Shown: in pieces, positions 12,559-26,150 of the stretch
How positions within the stretch are numbered: position 1 is the first letter of the stretch
How the letters are laid out: the number at the start of each line of letters is the position of its first letter
Assembly: GCA_030549335.1 (NCBI GenBank)
Contig: CM060196.1
Location: 70,020,139-70,084,138 of the forward strand
From: Pontederia crassipes
Taxonomy: Eukaryota; Streptophyta; Magnoliopsida; Commelinales; Pontederiaceae
Direction: 5' to 3'
DNA length: 64,000 bases
Position numbers and translations under genes: made by a program
The notes under the pieces: generated by a model
Told to the model about the DNA's origin: nothing
What the model saw: only the letters and a program-made list of their open reading frames with translations
Databases searched by the model: none

Positions 12559-14099
12559 CACTATAAGAAAATTGTTTTTTTTTTTTTCAGATGATCCAAC
12601 CGTCTGAAAGAAATCGTCTAAAACAGAAGTTTCAGACGAATTTACCGACGAATTTACCGACGAATCCGTTCAATGAAAAAGAGGGCGTCGCAAATCCATC
12701 TTCGATGGTTCAAAAAAATCCGTTGAAAGTTTGACGGTTCTAACCGCCGCAAAACTTTGGCGGTCGCAACCGTCGAAACATTCCAACGGCAACCGTCAAA
12801 ACATTTCGGTGGCGGCAACCGTCGAAAAACTTCGGTGGTCACAATCGTCGAAAGTTTCGACGGTGACAACCGTCGCAATAAATTTTTATAATATAAAAAA
12901 AATTGGCCGCCGCTAGGTGGCCGATCCAGCTGATCGCCTGGTACAATTGATCGACGGATCGACCACCTGGTGCCGCCAGCGGTAGATCCGGCCGCTCGCG
13001 GCCAGAATCGCCGCCAGCGGCTAGATCCGGCAGCCAACGGCCCGAACCGGCCGTCAATGGCCGATCCGGCGGCCAGCAACCAGATTTGACCCTCGGGCGG
13101 TCGATGATTTGTCCCTCCACGGCTCCCCCCGCAATCAGACCGAACTGCGAAGCGATCAATCCGATCGCCAAGCGATTGATTTGGCACCCCGCGGCCAGAT
13201 CAGATTGCGAGGCGATCGATCCGGCCGCCTGGTGCCCGAACGGGGAGGGAGTCGGAGCCAGAGATCGAGCTGGAGAGAGAGAGAGGGGGAGGGAGAGGGT
13301 CGACAGCGGGTCGTCGTCCGGGAGGTTGTTGCGTCGACAAAATAGGAGAGGGAGAGAGAGAGGAGAGAGGGAAAGAAGTAGAGAGTGGATAAAGGAAAAT
13401 ATGATATATATATAGGGGTAGAAATATGAAAAAGCGAAAAACGAAAAAAATGCAGTGGGAGAGTGATTTTTTAATTACCGACGGTCATGACCGTCGGAAA
13501 TTTAGAAAATATTAATAATATGTACATATTATGATATATATGAATATAATATTTAATTATTTTTAAAGTTACCGACGGTCGAGACCGTCAAAACTTCAGA
13601 CGGATCGAACTGTCGATAATTATAATAGTAAAATAATACTTACATATATAGTATTTATTTTTTTAGGTTACCGACGGTCTAGATAGTAAATAATTTCTAT
13701 GGTTTGGACTATCGCTAATTATATTAATAAAATACTCCTTATATTATATTATTTTTCACTTATCGACGGTCAGGACTATCGAAAATTATAACGATTTGAA
13801 TTGTCGCTAATTATATTAATAAAAAACTCCTTATATTACATTATTTTTTATTTTTTTGACGATGAGGACCGTCGGAAATTGTGATGGATAGATATCCGTC
13901 GAAACTTTCGACGTTCCTAACTGTTAAAAAATAAAATAATAATATAACATATTGGATAAGTTATTATTTTTATTTTCGATGGTTATAACCGTCAAAAATT
14001 CTAATGGATACCTATCCATCGCAAAAATCCGTCGTAAATTGCGATGGATTTTTAGTCGTCGAAAACTGACCGTCGAAAAATCTCAATTTTCTTGTAGTG
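12559..14099. mobile_element. Non-autonomous CACTA (En/Spm-type) transposon
   Basis: The left end reads CACTATAAGAAAATTG and the right end, inverted, CACTACAAGAAAATTG, which are classic CACTA termini. Both ends abut the 3-bp target duplication AAT (12556-12558 and 14100-14102). Subterminal DNA on both sides carries many short repeats with a CCGTCGAAA / CCGACGGTC core in both orientations (about 12590-12880 and 13480-14080), as in En/Spm elements where the transposase binds. The middle (about 12900-13330) is GC-rich and followed by a purine-rich GA segment. No transposase is present, so the element would depend on one supplied in trans. Its length is 1541 bp. Confidence 0.93.
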
Positions 14100-14102
14100 A
14101 AT

Positions 14103-17090
14103 CAAGTCCAATTAATTCGATGGTTATCTTGGATGACATATTTGTCGATGTCAAATGAAACTTCCAATAATAATTTTATGTATTTACATGTAATTAAATT
14201 AAGATTTTACTTAAACGATGAGAAACTACTTATTATTCAATCCCAAGCCTCATGAATAAAACGTTAGCAGTAGCTTTGTTATAGCATGAGACATTATTTG
14301 AATATTACTTACATGGATGGGTTTAAGTAATATGCAACTAAAAGTTGTAGAACCAATATGAATTCAATGAATCTGAAACATGATATAATATAATTTTGAT
14401 CAAAACATGATATTTGACTGGTCAACGAGAATAAATGCATGATGCAAAAGAAATAAATAATATAACTGCAAAAGGACATGAAATGAACAATGATGTGAAA
14501 ATCTTAATAAAATTAACATAAAATGAGACATAAGTATCATAAATTAAATACAAGTCGAATAAAAAAATAAAAAATAAATCAAACAGCATCATGTGCAAAT
14601 ATCACCACAAGCTTCATTTGTCACTTATGCCACCATTAGAATGTAGAAGGGGAAAACCTCAAAGTTTGACGTCCAATACAATATAATCAAATAAATGGGT
14701 ATGAAATAAGACACCATAACATGAGATGTGTGATAATAAGATAATATGTAACATGAGAAGAGTAACAATATAACTCATATGTGTATAGTCAATTATATAA
14801 GCATAAACATCATAAAAAATCAAGAAAATTGATTACCTAATATCATGCATAGATCATTATTATTATAGGATCATTCTTTAATTATAAAATGCATCAATGT
14901 TAAGAGATGAAATCATTATCTTAGAAATCATGAAGAATATAACTCATATGTGTATCGTCAATTATATAAGCATAAGACATCATAAAAAATCAAGAAAATT
15001 GATTACCTAATATCATGCATAGATCATTATTAGGATCATTCTTTAATTATAAAATGCATCAATGTTAAGAGATGGAATCATTATCTTGGAAATCATGAAG
15101 AACATTGGTTGCATAAGACATAGCCAATCATAAAACTAAGATCCACCATAAAAGGATCAATAATATTATTTGGCATACTCTATCATCGTCTATATATTTT
15201 GTATTATGTTATATTTATTGTGGTATGTCTTTCAAATTCATTTTACATGACCTCTTGGTGTGTCTTTCGAATCAAGTGCATTATGATCAAGATAAAATCA
15301 AAAGATGAACAGTATGGGATCATATTACGGTAAAATACAATGAGTAGCTAATTAGGTGCACAAAACATGATTGATGGCACATTATCATACTTTTCAAATA
15401 AAATTAATTATTATTATTAATCATCATCAATTAACTCCAACATATTGAAAAGAAATCAAATACAAACGTCGAAATTTTGGGAATTCAGTTGGCCTATCAA
15501 AAAGGGTCAAAGTGATCCCATAAAATTTAGAGGATGTCCATATTGATCACAAGTCTAACATATATTTAACCAATATAATATGACATGAAATTATATGATA
15601 TTTTAAGAGGGATTCAACACATAATGTGCAATAATTTAAAAACTCACAAGCACATATTTTTGTGATTAATGATAATGTTATATATGATCAATCAATAGAA
15701 AAGATAAAATGATCAATAGTAATTAATTAAATAATATTGTATAAACATGAATAGATTCAAGATACATTTAGTCAATAAATTATATTTTTTTCGGTAGCCT
15801 ATAATTTTATTTTTTGATATCCTATTTCATTATCACTTTTTATGTATTTTAATATTTTAATTCTTTGCTAACTATCCTTAAAAAATTTCACAATTTCTTT
15901 AGTACTATTCTATTTTTCATGTCTTAGCAAATAAAACTTAGAAGAACTATAATTCAATCTATAGAGATCGTTTTTTAAAAAAAAATCGGATTACTTCATA
16001 AAGCTAATAATGTCTTCTACCTATTTCTAAAATATCAAAATTTTATTTCTTATTACTAGTTTTGACATATTTTAGAACTTCATCTCACTATTATTCATGA
16101 TAGATGTTTTAGAACTTTGTCTCACTATTATCCATGATAGCCAGTATTTTATCTATATTTAATATTGGGATAATTCTTAATTATATGAAACCTAAACTTT
16201 CATAATTCTTAAGAACAAAAACTTATATGAAAACATTTAATAACAATCTATATAAAATTTGGACAGAAAAAGAGAAAAATCTTTCCTACAAAAATCTCAT
16301 ACCCCGTGGTAGAAAATTTGAATTCGATCACACACTAATTTATCATGATTCGTTCTATTAGAATGTTCATATTTAATGGATCTATCAAAGAAATGATACA
16401 TGAATTCATTGGAATAAAATATAACTTGATGTTGCATAAATTTGATTTCCTTCTAACTTTTTATTGCTTGTCTCTCTTTCAGTTCAACTTTATTCTTTTA
16501 TTACTTAATGTGTGCTCTCGATGAGAAAGATTGAGGAGAGATATAAAATAACAATCCATCATACCTTAGAGTTTGTAGGATTATTTATAGGATGCAATTA
16601 TAAGAGATGACATTTACTATCTAATTATAATATATTATTTTATCTTTTGATTAAACCTCTTTTTATTTTATTCTATCTCATCTATTTTGGAGTTAGAAGT
16701 CTCAATCTGCAATATGGATTCAAGTAAATATTTGGATTTTTTTTAAAAGGTAAATCTCTTATCTTTATGATCCTCATCCTTTATGTATATGAAAGGTGCA
16801 TTGTGTGCTACTACTATGTTGGATTAAAAAAAATAAAAAAGCAATAAGAGGAGAATTAAGATAAGTTGTTGGGTCAAATTTGTCGGTTATGATCCAAGAA
16901 GTATGAGGTAACTTATAAGCTAAACCATACATATTAAGGGCCTATTTAGCTAAACTTATAAGCAATGTTTTCATAACAGAATCAGAGATCAGATCAGAAG
17001 GTTAATTGGGTCACATCTAATTAATTTGATCATGTTCAATTAGATTGAATTAAATTTTATTAAAATAATAGTATTTTCTATTAATCTTAA
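14103..17090. other. AT-rich intergenic DNA, no supported gene
   Basis: Apart from a 169-bp tandem duplication (14767-15104) and a shorter duplication of about 45 bp near 16060-16140, nothing recognisable was seen. A sequence beginning AAGGGCCTATTTAGCT near 16938 resembles the ends of small MITEs but has no confirmed partner. Confidence 0.55.
14767..15104. repeat. 169-bp tandem duplication
   Basis: Two head-to-tail copies (14767-14935 and 14936-15104) begin AATATAACTCATATGTGTAT and end GAAATCATGAAGAA. They differ by only a few substitutions and small indels, for example one ATT unit. Non-coding. Confidence 0.93.
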
Positions 17091-17099
17091 ATAAAAATA

Positions 17100-17480
17100 G
17101 GGTTTTTCCTCTAACCTCTCTGAATTATGAACTTTTTTATTTCTACCCACAACATTCGTATTTTTCACAGACCTCGCTTAAATTATGTTACTTTTTCCAC
17201 TTAGGTCCATTTGTCCACCTCTATTAACTTTCCCGTTAATGTTTATTATTTTGATTTATGAAATGATCAAATTGCCTTAGCTTAATTTAGATAAGTGAGC
17301 TCCCACTTTTCCTTGTTGACCTAGATGCGTTCATCCCTAATGTTTCCTTTTGTGCACCGAACATGTTAATCCCTAAAGGTTCTCTTCTGACGTTCTCCAC
17401 CAACAATCTCCTTTGGCATTGTCCTCTGACGAACTCCAATGGTGTTCTCCTCCGGTGATCTTGTCCATCCATTGACGTTC
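17100..17480 (+). repeat. Left terminal inverted repeat of the MULE
   Basis: Starts GGGTTTTTCCTCTAACC and pairs with the inverted sequence ending at 21953. The similarity continues into a degenerate series of TTCTCCTC/GACGTTCTCC motifs. Confidence 0.88.
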
Positions 17481-17919
17481 TTCTCCGACTGGTGACAAAG
17501 ATTTCATAGTGCGTGCGATTGCGATAGGTACCTTTCTTAACAAGTTATTTGGTTGTCCCCTCATATTGTACTTAATCTTAGTTTTATCTTTCGTACATGC
17601 GTTGGCAATTTCATCGAGAATGTACTTCGGTTCCTTACTCGATGGTTTGCATATTATTTTGTGCTATGGTCCCTTACTTCATGCTATGTATATAAATATT
17701 TATTGTTAAATGAATTATTATATGTAGGTTGTACTAGGGTCCCCCACTTCACCCCAACATATAGTGCCCTACATGGTATTTGTTAAGTGAATTAGAGCAT
17801 GTCGGTTTGTGATGTGATCCTCTATTGCAACCCTTATAGTTGTTTAGTTATAAAATGTTATCATGTTGAGTGTTGACCCCATAGTCATCTCCTGTTTTAA
17901 TGCAGCTGCAAAAATAAAA

Positions 17920-20290
17920 GCATGGACTATTACACATTGGAGTTATGCTATAATGGATATTTCGTTCATGATCTGAGTTCATAACAAAATGAACAAGTTG
18001 CATTATTTGATAATGTAGATCCAGAAACAATGTCGTATTTTAAAATTCTTGACATGTTGAAAATTCTTGATCTATCTTCTAATATTTCCATTTATCACAT
18101 TGTACCAAATGGAACATCTTGACATGAAATTAAAACTAATAATGATGTACTGAATATGTTTGCAACTTATACCAAGGGTGGTGGTAAGAAAATTTCAATT
18201 TATGTTTAGGTTGATATTGTACAATTACAAAGTGATACATCCTCCACATTTTTTGAGAATGCTTCAATAAGTAAAAAACCTATTGTAGTTGAACCAAATG
18301 AAAACTCAAAGGATCTTGAAAGAAATGTTGGGGAAGATGCTCAGAATCTTTATATAGATCTTAGTACCTTTGATCGCTCAGACTCTGAACCTGCTATGGT
18401 TGAAAAATGTGGTGCAAGTAATGCATCAGATGTCGAAAAAAACATGAAGAAGCTTATGTTGGTAATGACGAGGATAGTAAAATTTGTGGAGAACAATTGT
18501 AAGAAAATGGTATGTCATTCATCAATTTTAATGAAGCAACTGATATGAAAAATCTCATATTAAAGTTGGAAATGATATTTACCAATGTAATAGTATTCAG
18601 AAAAGCATTGAAGCAAATAGTAGAAAATTGGATTGTGAGATGTACTAAAAAAATGAGAAGTCAAGAGTTACAATTATTTGTATTAAACTTGAATGCCTTT
18701 GGAGGATTCATGCATCTAACTTGCATGTAACCACAACAATTCAGATCAAGAACATTTAGAAACACATACTACATCTACGAAAGTAACTTACTTATGTCAA
18801 ATCGTCAAATGTATTGAGCAAAGACTAAGGCATTACAATTGATTGAGGGAGATAATAAAAACAACTTCAGAAAGCAAGAAACTGTTATGCACAAATTCTA
18901 AAACACAATCCAAAAAACATGGCAAGGGTTTATTAACTTTGTTGTTCAAATTACTTTAACATGATCTAGAAAACAGAATTACTTCAAAATATGATCCACA
19001 TTTTCAACGGGTACTTATTAACTTTGCTGCTCAAATTAATGGTTTTGTGAGTGGATGTCGACTAGTTATTTACTTGAATGCTTGTTATTTAAGAGGATCA
19101 TTTTGTGAACACCTGATAAGTGATATTTCAAAAGATGAAAATGATCAAATGTACCCTATAACTATAGCAATCGTAGAAGTTGAGTGTAAGAAATCTTGGT
19201 CATGATTTTTTAAAAATCTTATTGGTGCAATTGGAACTCCTGAAAAAATGAGGTGTTTTCAAATTTGATACAGAAGATACATTAATCATCTTATAAGAAT
19301 TATTGTGCACAAGTGCTTTTAATATTTGATTGTAGAATGTGTACTAATGTTCTAAATACTTTGTTTATAGGGACTACCACAAACCTTTGCTAAATTGATG
19401 CTTGCAGCAGAACACAGATTTCGTATGAGGCATCTGTGCTCTAAGTATAAGGCAAAATTCAAGATTAAGAAGATGGAGTTGTGGTTGTGGCGAATAGTTG
19501 GTGCATACATTAAAGAGGAGTGGAAAGATGCAATGAACAAAATAAGGATTTTGGATTTCGAGCAAGTTAAAAATTGGTCTAGATCACATTTTTTTTATAG
19601 ATCAAAATGTGATTTGATATCCAACAATATTTTTAAATCATTTAACCAATACATGAAGGAGACACATGAAAAATCTATTCTCACAATGTTGAAAACAATA
19701 AGACGACAACTAATGGTAAGGCACAACGAGAAAAAGGAATACGCCAAGTCTGTATGTACTCAAATATGTCAAACATATTGAAGAGACTTGAAAAGAAAAA
19801 AATGGCAAGAATGCACCATGAAGTATTAGTCGCAGGTGGATATAACAAGAATTTTGTGTGAACAAGCTTGTGCAACAATTATTTTGATAAGAGATTGTGT
19901 GAAGATTTTGCACATCCATATTATTCACTTGAAAAATATAGAATGTCATATTTTGAAATATAATTCCTATTCCATAAGAAACACAATGAGAACATGTTAA
20001 ACATGAATCAATCACCTATTGTTTTGAAAAGACTAGGACGACCCAAAAGGCCAAAAATTAAAAAATAGGGCTCCAGATGAACCTCCAAGACTATAAGAAA
20101 AGTCAAGAAATCACTTAAGAATTGCATTTGTGGGAATTGCATAGAGACAGACCATAAAAAAAGCCCAAGAGAAGCATTGTTGTAGGAATACATCTACACT
20201 TGTCATTTATGTATGTTGAGTTTGGTTAATATAACTTCTTTATTGATAGGATGCACCTAGTAATGGAAAAGAAAAGGACAAAGTTGATAG
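17920..20290 (+). pseudogene. MuDR-family transposase relic
   Basis: Pieces in three frames follow the order of a plant MULE transposase. About 17920-18210 gives the MuDR N-terminal segment (YFKILDMLKILDLSSNISIY, then ending KKISIYV). About 18560-18760 gives the DNA-binding region (FRKALKQ, IVRCTK, then KLECLWRIHASNLHV). About 19020-19230 gives the catalytic core start (RLVIYLNACYLRGSF, then DENDQMYPITIAIVEVE and CKKSWS before a stop). About 19400-19780 gives the C-terminal core (EHRFRMRHL, then WSRSHF, SKCDLISNNIFKSFNQY and KSILTMLKTIRRQLM). Near 20030-20190 are remains of the basic, zinc-knuckle tail (GRPKRPKIKNRAPDEPP, then CICGNCIETDHKK across frames). Numerous stops and shifts make it non-functional. 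Confidence 0.9.
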
Positions 20291-21569
20291 TGTTTCTAAA
20301 AAAAGAAAGGAGATTGTAATTGGAACTTAGGTATACATTTAGAATTCACTTATGTAATTTCAGCTTCTATATGCACATATGCTTAGTGAAGTGTATTATT
20401 TTACAAACTTCATCATGTCCTGGTGCAGAATTTTTGTTTCTTCAGTGGGAAAATATAGTTTCAACAGACGTGTGTCAAATGAATATTCAAGTGTTGAAGA
20501 ACGCAGCAATGTATGACAACATCATTTTCAGTCAAACTTCTACAATAAATGTTAACCCTACAAACTCAACTGACGATGTATATCTATGTAATGATCTTGT
20601 TTTTTCGTACACTTAATAAGTTCATGTTTCAATTTAATAGTACGTGAATTAGTTTTTATATGCACCTTAATGGATTAACTTGTCATTGTAATGGGTCAAC
20701 TTTTGAAGTTCTATTTTGTAACCATTGACGTTGTCATACGTGAGCATTTATACTATGTGTGCTTCCCTTTAAACTAATTATGTTGTTATACGTGAGCATT
20801 TATAGTGCTTGTATAATGATCTTGATTTTTAGTGTAACTAAGTACTTGTAATGACAATAGATTGATAATATCCTTATTGTATTTCAGTTGGTAATCTTCT
20901 AATCAAAATTAATTTAGAGAGAAAAAGTTACATTGAAATGTGAATAAGTAAACAACAAAGTTTCTAGCTCCAATAGAACACATGAAGAAATTACAAGTCT
21001 TCACTCCCAACTGAAAATACAATTCATGGCAATTATAATAGCGATGCTAATAATAATCAGTACTAATGTTTTTTTATTCTTGACTTCAGCAACTCTTGCC
21101 ATATTTCTCATTACATTATCATTGATAAATTTTAATTCTCTTTGATATATCTCAATTTGGCCCTCTAAGTCAGCAATTCATCTTTTTTGCTTTGTCGTTT
21201 TCTTCTTTCGGTTTGGTTATTCTGTCGACAACATTGTTACCTCAAGCCATGCCCCTCGGATAGGTCGACGGATTGACCTAATTGAAAATTTCACATCCGA
21301 AGTCGGGTCCCTTGTAATTGTGACATCCAATGAAATGTCAATCGGGATTGTTTTTCGTAAATGCATATTTCGCTCAAGAATTCATTCCTCGGTAATATTT
21401 TTCCTCAACTTCATGTACGTTGCTACTTCCAATGGAGCTTTTTGAATACGGAGTAGATGAATTCATTTTTATATTAAAACTGATTAAATGAAGAGATAAT
21501 ATTACATTTGTAAGAAATTCAAATCTGTAAATCGGAATGAAACAAATAAAAATTATGGTTAGGGTTTAT

Positions 21570-21953
21570 AAAATATGCACCTTGAAAGAATGTCTTAAAC
21601 TGGAACTCCGAACTTTATCGTTGGGGAAGAGAATGTCAAAGAAGAACGCTAGAGGAGAATGTCAGATGAGCTCATCGAGGGAGAATGCCGGAGGAGAACT
21701 TTCATGGAACTTCCATGATGGTGACTGCATCTAAGTCAAAGAAAAAGGGGATCTCAAGTATCTGAACCGTGCGAGGGTAATTTGATCATTTCATAAATTA
21801 AAATAATAAAAATTAGTGATAAAATTAACAAAAGTTGACAGATGGACCTAAGTGAAAAAGCGACATAGTTTAGGGAAGGCCTACGGAAAATACGAAAGTC
21901 ATAGGTAGACGTGAAAAAAAATTATAGTTTATGAGAGTTCAGAGAAAAAACTC
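21570..21953 (-). repeat. Right terminal inverted repeat of the MULE
   Basis: The complement begins GAGTTTTTTCTCTGAACTC at 21953 and matches the left repeat at 17100 onward. Confidence 0.88.
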
Positions 21954-22249
21954 ATAAAAATATCATAAGTAATACAATATACTATATAAATAATAATAAA
22001 TTAATGCAAAAAATTCCATTTATTATATATTAAAAATTAAGGCTTATTCAAATCACATTCACAAATATATTATAATTATATTTTTATTAATTATATAATA
22101 CTAATGATGCCATATTAATTTATTTTATTATAATTCACTCTTGAATTTTCTCTTAGTCTACTTTTAATTCTCCTACCATTCATTATTTCTTAAAGTTAAC
22201 TTTTACTCTAATTAAAATTCCTGCATTTTGTATAAATTTTTAATCTTAA

Positions 22250-22349
<100 letters not shown>

Positions 22350-23319
22350 TTAGAGATGGCTGATTTTTTTAAAATTTTCTCTTGTTATTAAAAAAAATAA
22401 TGCTACCAAAATTAAGGTGACTAATAGATTTTTATTATTTTATTATTAGAGCTACCTTCCTTATTTTTAATCTTTGCTTTTCTTTTTTCTATTAATTTTT
22501 AAATCTCATATAATTTGGAATTCATTTCATTAATTTTTTTTGTTTCCTTTTACTTTTCCAATTTTATTTGAATAGTTACCATTTTATATTATTTATTTCC
22601 TTTTTAAATCAAAATTCGATTTTATTGATTTTTTTTCTGGTTCATACTAATTTTTTGTCAAATCAATTTTATATATAAAGCTGAACCAAACTGACAGTCG
22701 ATCGACCACCCTGATTCTAAAAACTTTGCTTATTAGCAGTTTTCATTTCTTGTTTGGTAACTAAAGGAGTTGATAAATAATTTTTACTCACTTTTAAGTT
22801 ATAAGTCAGAAAAAAATTAAGAACAACTTTTTTATGAAAGAAAAAAGTTGGCCAACTTAATCAATTAGTGTATAATCTTATTCTTTATATTTCTAAATAT
22901 TCATTTATGATATATATAACGTTTCTTCGTCTCTTGTTTTGTTATTGGTCTTTTATTACTAAATGCATAATAATTTATTTTTAAAAATAATTTTAGCCAT
23001 TAAATCGATTTATAAGAATTTAAACTTATTGGATATCTTGTACCAGCCTAATCAAATAAATCCTAATTTTCTAATAACTGACATTTCAAGCTAGCAGGAT
23101 CCATCTTTGATAACTATTAACCTTCCTCTTGCTATATCCTCAAACACATAATTACTTATTTTTAGAATCGGATTCAACCATTAGTTTACTTATCAACTAT
23201 TTTGTATCAACTAAAAACCAAATAGATCCTAATGTTCTAATAACTGACATTTTAAGCTATCAACCATTGATAACTGTCAACCTTCCTCTTGCTGCATGCT
23301 GAAACAAGTTGGTTTCTTA

Positions 23320-24160
23320 ATTTGCAGAGGTCCTCTCTGATACGATATACACATCGAGTGATCTGCCTATTATTTACCAAAGTATGCATAACGGTGAGGA
23401 AAACAGTGAACTGGTTGCATCATTTCAATTTAGTATTATGTTTGCATAAAATGATGCACAACTGGTTCATGTCGTCAAAGCCCTTTTACATGATCTCTAT
23501 ATAAATCATTATGATTTTCAATTGATTGAATGGAGTAGTGGTCGAAGAATAACCAATAGAACTCACGAGCATGTGATTAGACTCATAAAACTCGCCGAAA
23601 TTAGAGAAACAAAAGAACTCATCAATGAACTTGTAATTCAAGAGGCAAGTATCCCATTATTTTTATTCTTCCATTTGAAGAACATTTTTTATGCAAATGC
23701 CTTCTTTTTTTTTGTTGTCAACCTTTCATTTTTTTGAAAGCGACGACAACGATCTAACTCGCACGTAAATACATAATAATTATGAGCACTATTTACAATT
23801 CAAATGATCTAATAAAGTCGTCTCACGTTATGTACTTAATAATGATAAGACTTTTAATATTTTTTTATATGTATATAAATTCGAATGAGTTGATTTATTT
23901 GTGGAAAGAAAGACATAAAATTCTTATGCTTAAAAAATTTGCTTTTGATTCCGAGAAAGAGACAGAAATTAGCACTAGACAAGTGGTCGACATAAATATG
24001 ATACAACAATTGTTTAATGCTTCATACCAGGGAGGTGCTATTTTATCATCCTTGTGCACAATAGATATCGGAATGCACCGTTCCTTAAAATTGATTCGAC
24101 AAATATTTTTTTCCTTTTCCGATTTGGATAAATCCATAAATGGTTTAGTCGTACCAGTTT
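23320..24160 (+). pseudogene. Eroded coding sequence of unrecognised plant gene
   Basis: One frame from about 23328 gives EVLSDTIYTSSDLPIIYQSM, then HNGEENSELVASFQFSIMFA, an in-frame TAA (about 23448), then NDAQLVHVVKALLHDLYINH and a further segment with IEWSSGRRITNRTHEHVIRL ending in IKLAEIRETKELINELVIQ near 23640. A second open segment (about 23896-24147) reads LWKERHKILMLKKFAFDSEK and later ILSSLCTIDIGMHRSLKLIR. Charged, protein-like composition across about 400 bp of otherwise AT-rich DNA suggests former exons. The family could not be named. An in-frame stop and missing start and end argue for a relic, though a gene with unusual splicing is possible. Confidence 0.4.
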
Positions 24161-26150
24161 TTTTTTTTTTTTTTTTTTTGAGTTTGCGAAGGTCATTAAT
24201 GATATAGTTCTATTGTATGAATCTGATACAATGTTACATCATTCTAATTTGTTTGACATTTACATCATTTAAAAGCACCTACCGTGAAGGATTTTAAATA
24301 TATTACATATATTTTCTGATGGAAACTTTATAAGGACGTGAGATTTAGAAATTAAGATGATTTGATTAAATAGTCTTGTATGAACAAAACATAAAAGTGA
24401 TTGTTTATATGTAATTATTTTCTTCACATATCAAATTGAAAGTTCAAAATATCTTAACTGAGAATGGAATGTTACACCATTAGCTACTAATTTAAGTCAA
24501 ATGAGAAAGTGTAAAAAAAAAATTAAAAATGAACTATTAACTACTATGTACGCTATATTTGTGAGAATAGTAGGTGTACAACCCCCTCGATGCAAGAGGA
24601 TTTGTAAAGTGCTGTGGCTTTTGGGCCGTGAGATAGACTAGACTGGGCTAACATTTTAAAGCCCATTTCGGTTAGCAAGAAAGGCAATTTTTTATTCAAA
24701 ATTCCAATTTAAATCAAATTGAAATAGATATGAATTTTTATCGCACTTTCTATTTTGTTAAAATAATGTTTAAATGATAAAATTACGTCAAATAGTTATT
24801 TGAGTTCCGACTTAATATCTCGGTCACGAACCAGATTTTGCTACTCGGTTGCTCCTTTGACAAAATGTTATTGTAACCTGATAATGCTAGTTTGGTTGGA
24901 ACCAAGTTAGGCATTAAACATGCCCAATGATTCACCGATGATTTTATCACAACACAAACCTATCTTACAGTAATATTGAAAGGATGTTAATGCTGCATTT
25001 TTTTTTTCTTTTTTTATATATGGCCCAAATTTATAAAGTTTAGTATTTAGTAAAGTATCATTATTGTAACAAACATACATAAGTAAATAAGAGAAAAAAA
25101 CTATCTTTTCTATTCTTCCTAGCAACCAACGAATCAATAATAACATAAGACCAAATAGCAAACCATCAAAGAAAACACTACATGTGTCCTATTTCTCGTT
25201 GCACTAATATTATGATGTCAACTTTGCTCCTTTTGTTCACAAATTATATAATGACAATTGAAACATTGTATAAATTAGTATCATCCTTGGTCAATCAATA
25301 CAATGGTGCATTTTTATCACGTCTTTTTTTTCGTAACCAATAACTGATATTTGAGGATATTTGAGAAGCGACGTCGATTATCTAATCCGCATAATTTATT
25401 AATAACATTATCTAATCCAATTATATGTAAGATTCAAAAAAATTAAACTCAAAATCTTTTAGCTTACCACGGCAAAAGTCTTTATTGTCATCCAACTCTG
25501 CTGTCTCCCTGCTTTAACGCATTTTTCCTTGAAGTGAACACAAGGGCGTTGAATGCGGAGTGAAATGAGAGTCAAGTATTAATAATCAGATAAAATGAAA
25601 AAAAGTGGTAAAAGGTAAATTATTAAATGAAGGCGACGTTGGCTGAACCAACTCGATTAAATTTCAAATTCTATACTTTACAAAGCTTACCTTTTAACAC
25701 GTTCATGAAACTCGTAATAATTACCTGTAAATCTCATCTTTTAAGTGCACATAGCTCACACTGCCCATGCCATGCTTAAAGATGGCCTTCCAAAATCACG
25801 TGCATCCCACAGGCTAATGACATGCCTCAAATCTCTTTCTCACACTCTCTCCTTCCTCTCACCTTCCTTTTTTATGGTTAATAGGTGATCTTAGGGCCTT
25901 TATCATAAAAATAATAATAAAACAAAAACACAAGAATGGTCGCCGCTAAGAATGTTTTGGAAGCGATGCTTCAACTTCTCTGATGCTTAATTGTTATAAA
26001 AAAAATAGGATTGAATTGAAATAATCAAATAAAATTTGTATTACTTTTCCATTATTATTATTACTATTTTATTCATGTAAGATTAGGGTTGGCATCCGAT
26101 ATGGATCATGGCCGGGCCCTAGTAGTTATTAAAGAACACTGCGAGCGGAG

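Larger units (their letters stand above)
17100..21953 (+). mobile_element. Mutator-like element (MULE) with decayed transposase
   Basis: This 4854-bp element is bounded by long imperfect terminal inverted repeats: 17100-17480 matches the complement of about 21570-21953. Shared blocks include CACTTAGGTCCAT and TTTATGAAATGATCAAATT. A perfect 9-bp target duplication, ATAAAAATA, flanks it (17091-17099 and 21954-21962), the hallmark size for Mutator insertions. Inside, on the plus strand, lies a MuDR-type transposase interrupted by stops and frameshifts. The TIRs have diverged by roughly a quarter and the transposase is broken, so the copy is old and not autonomous. Confidence 0.95.
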
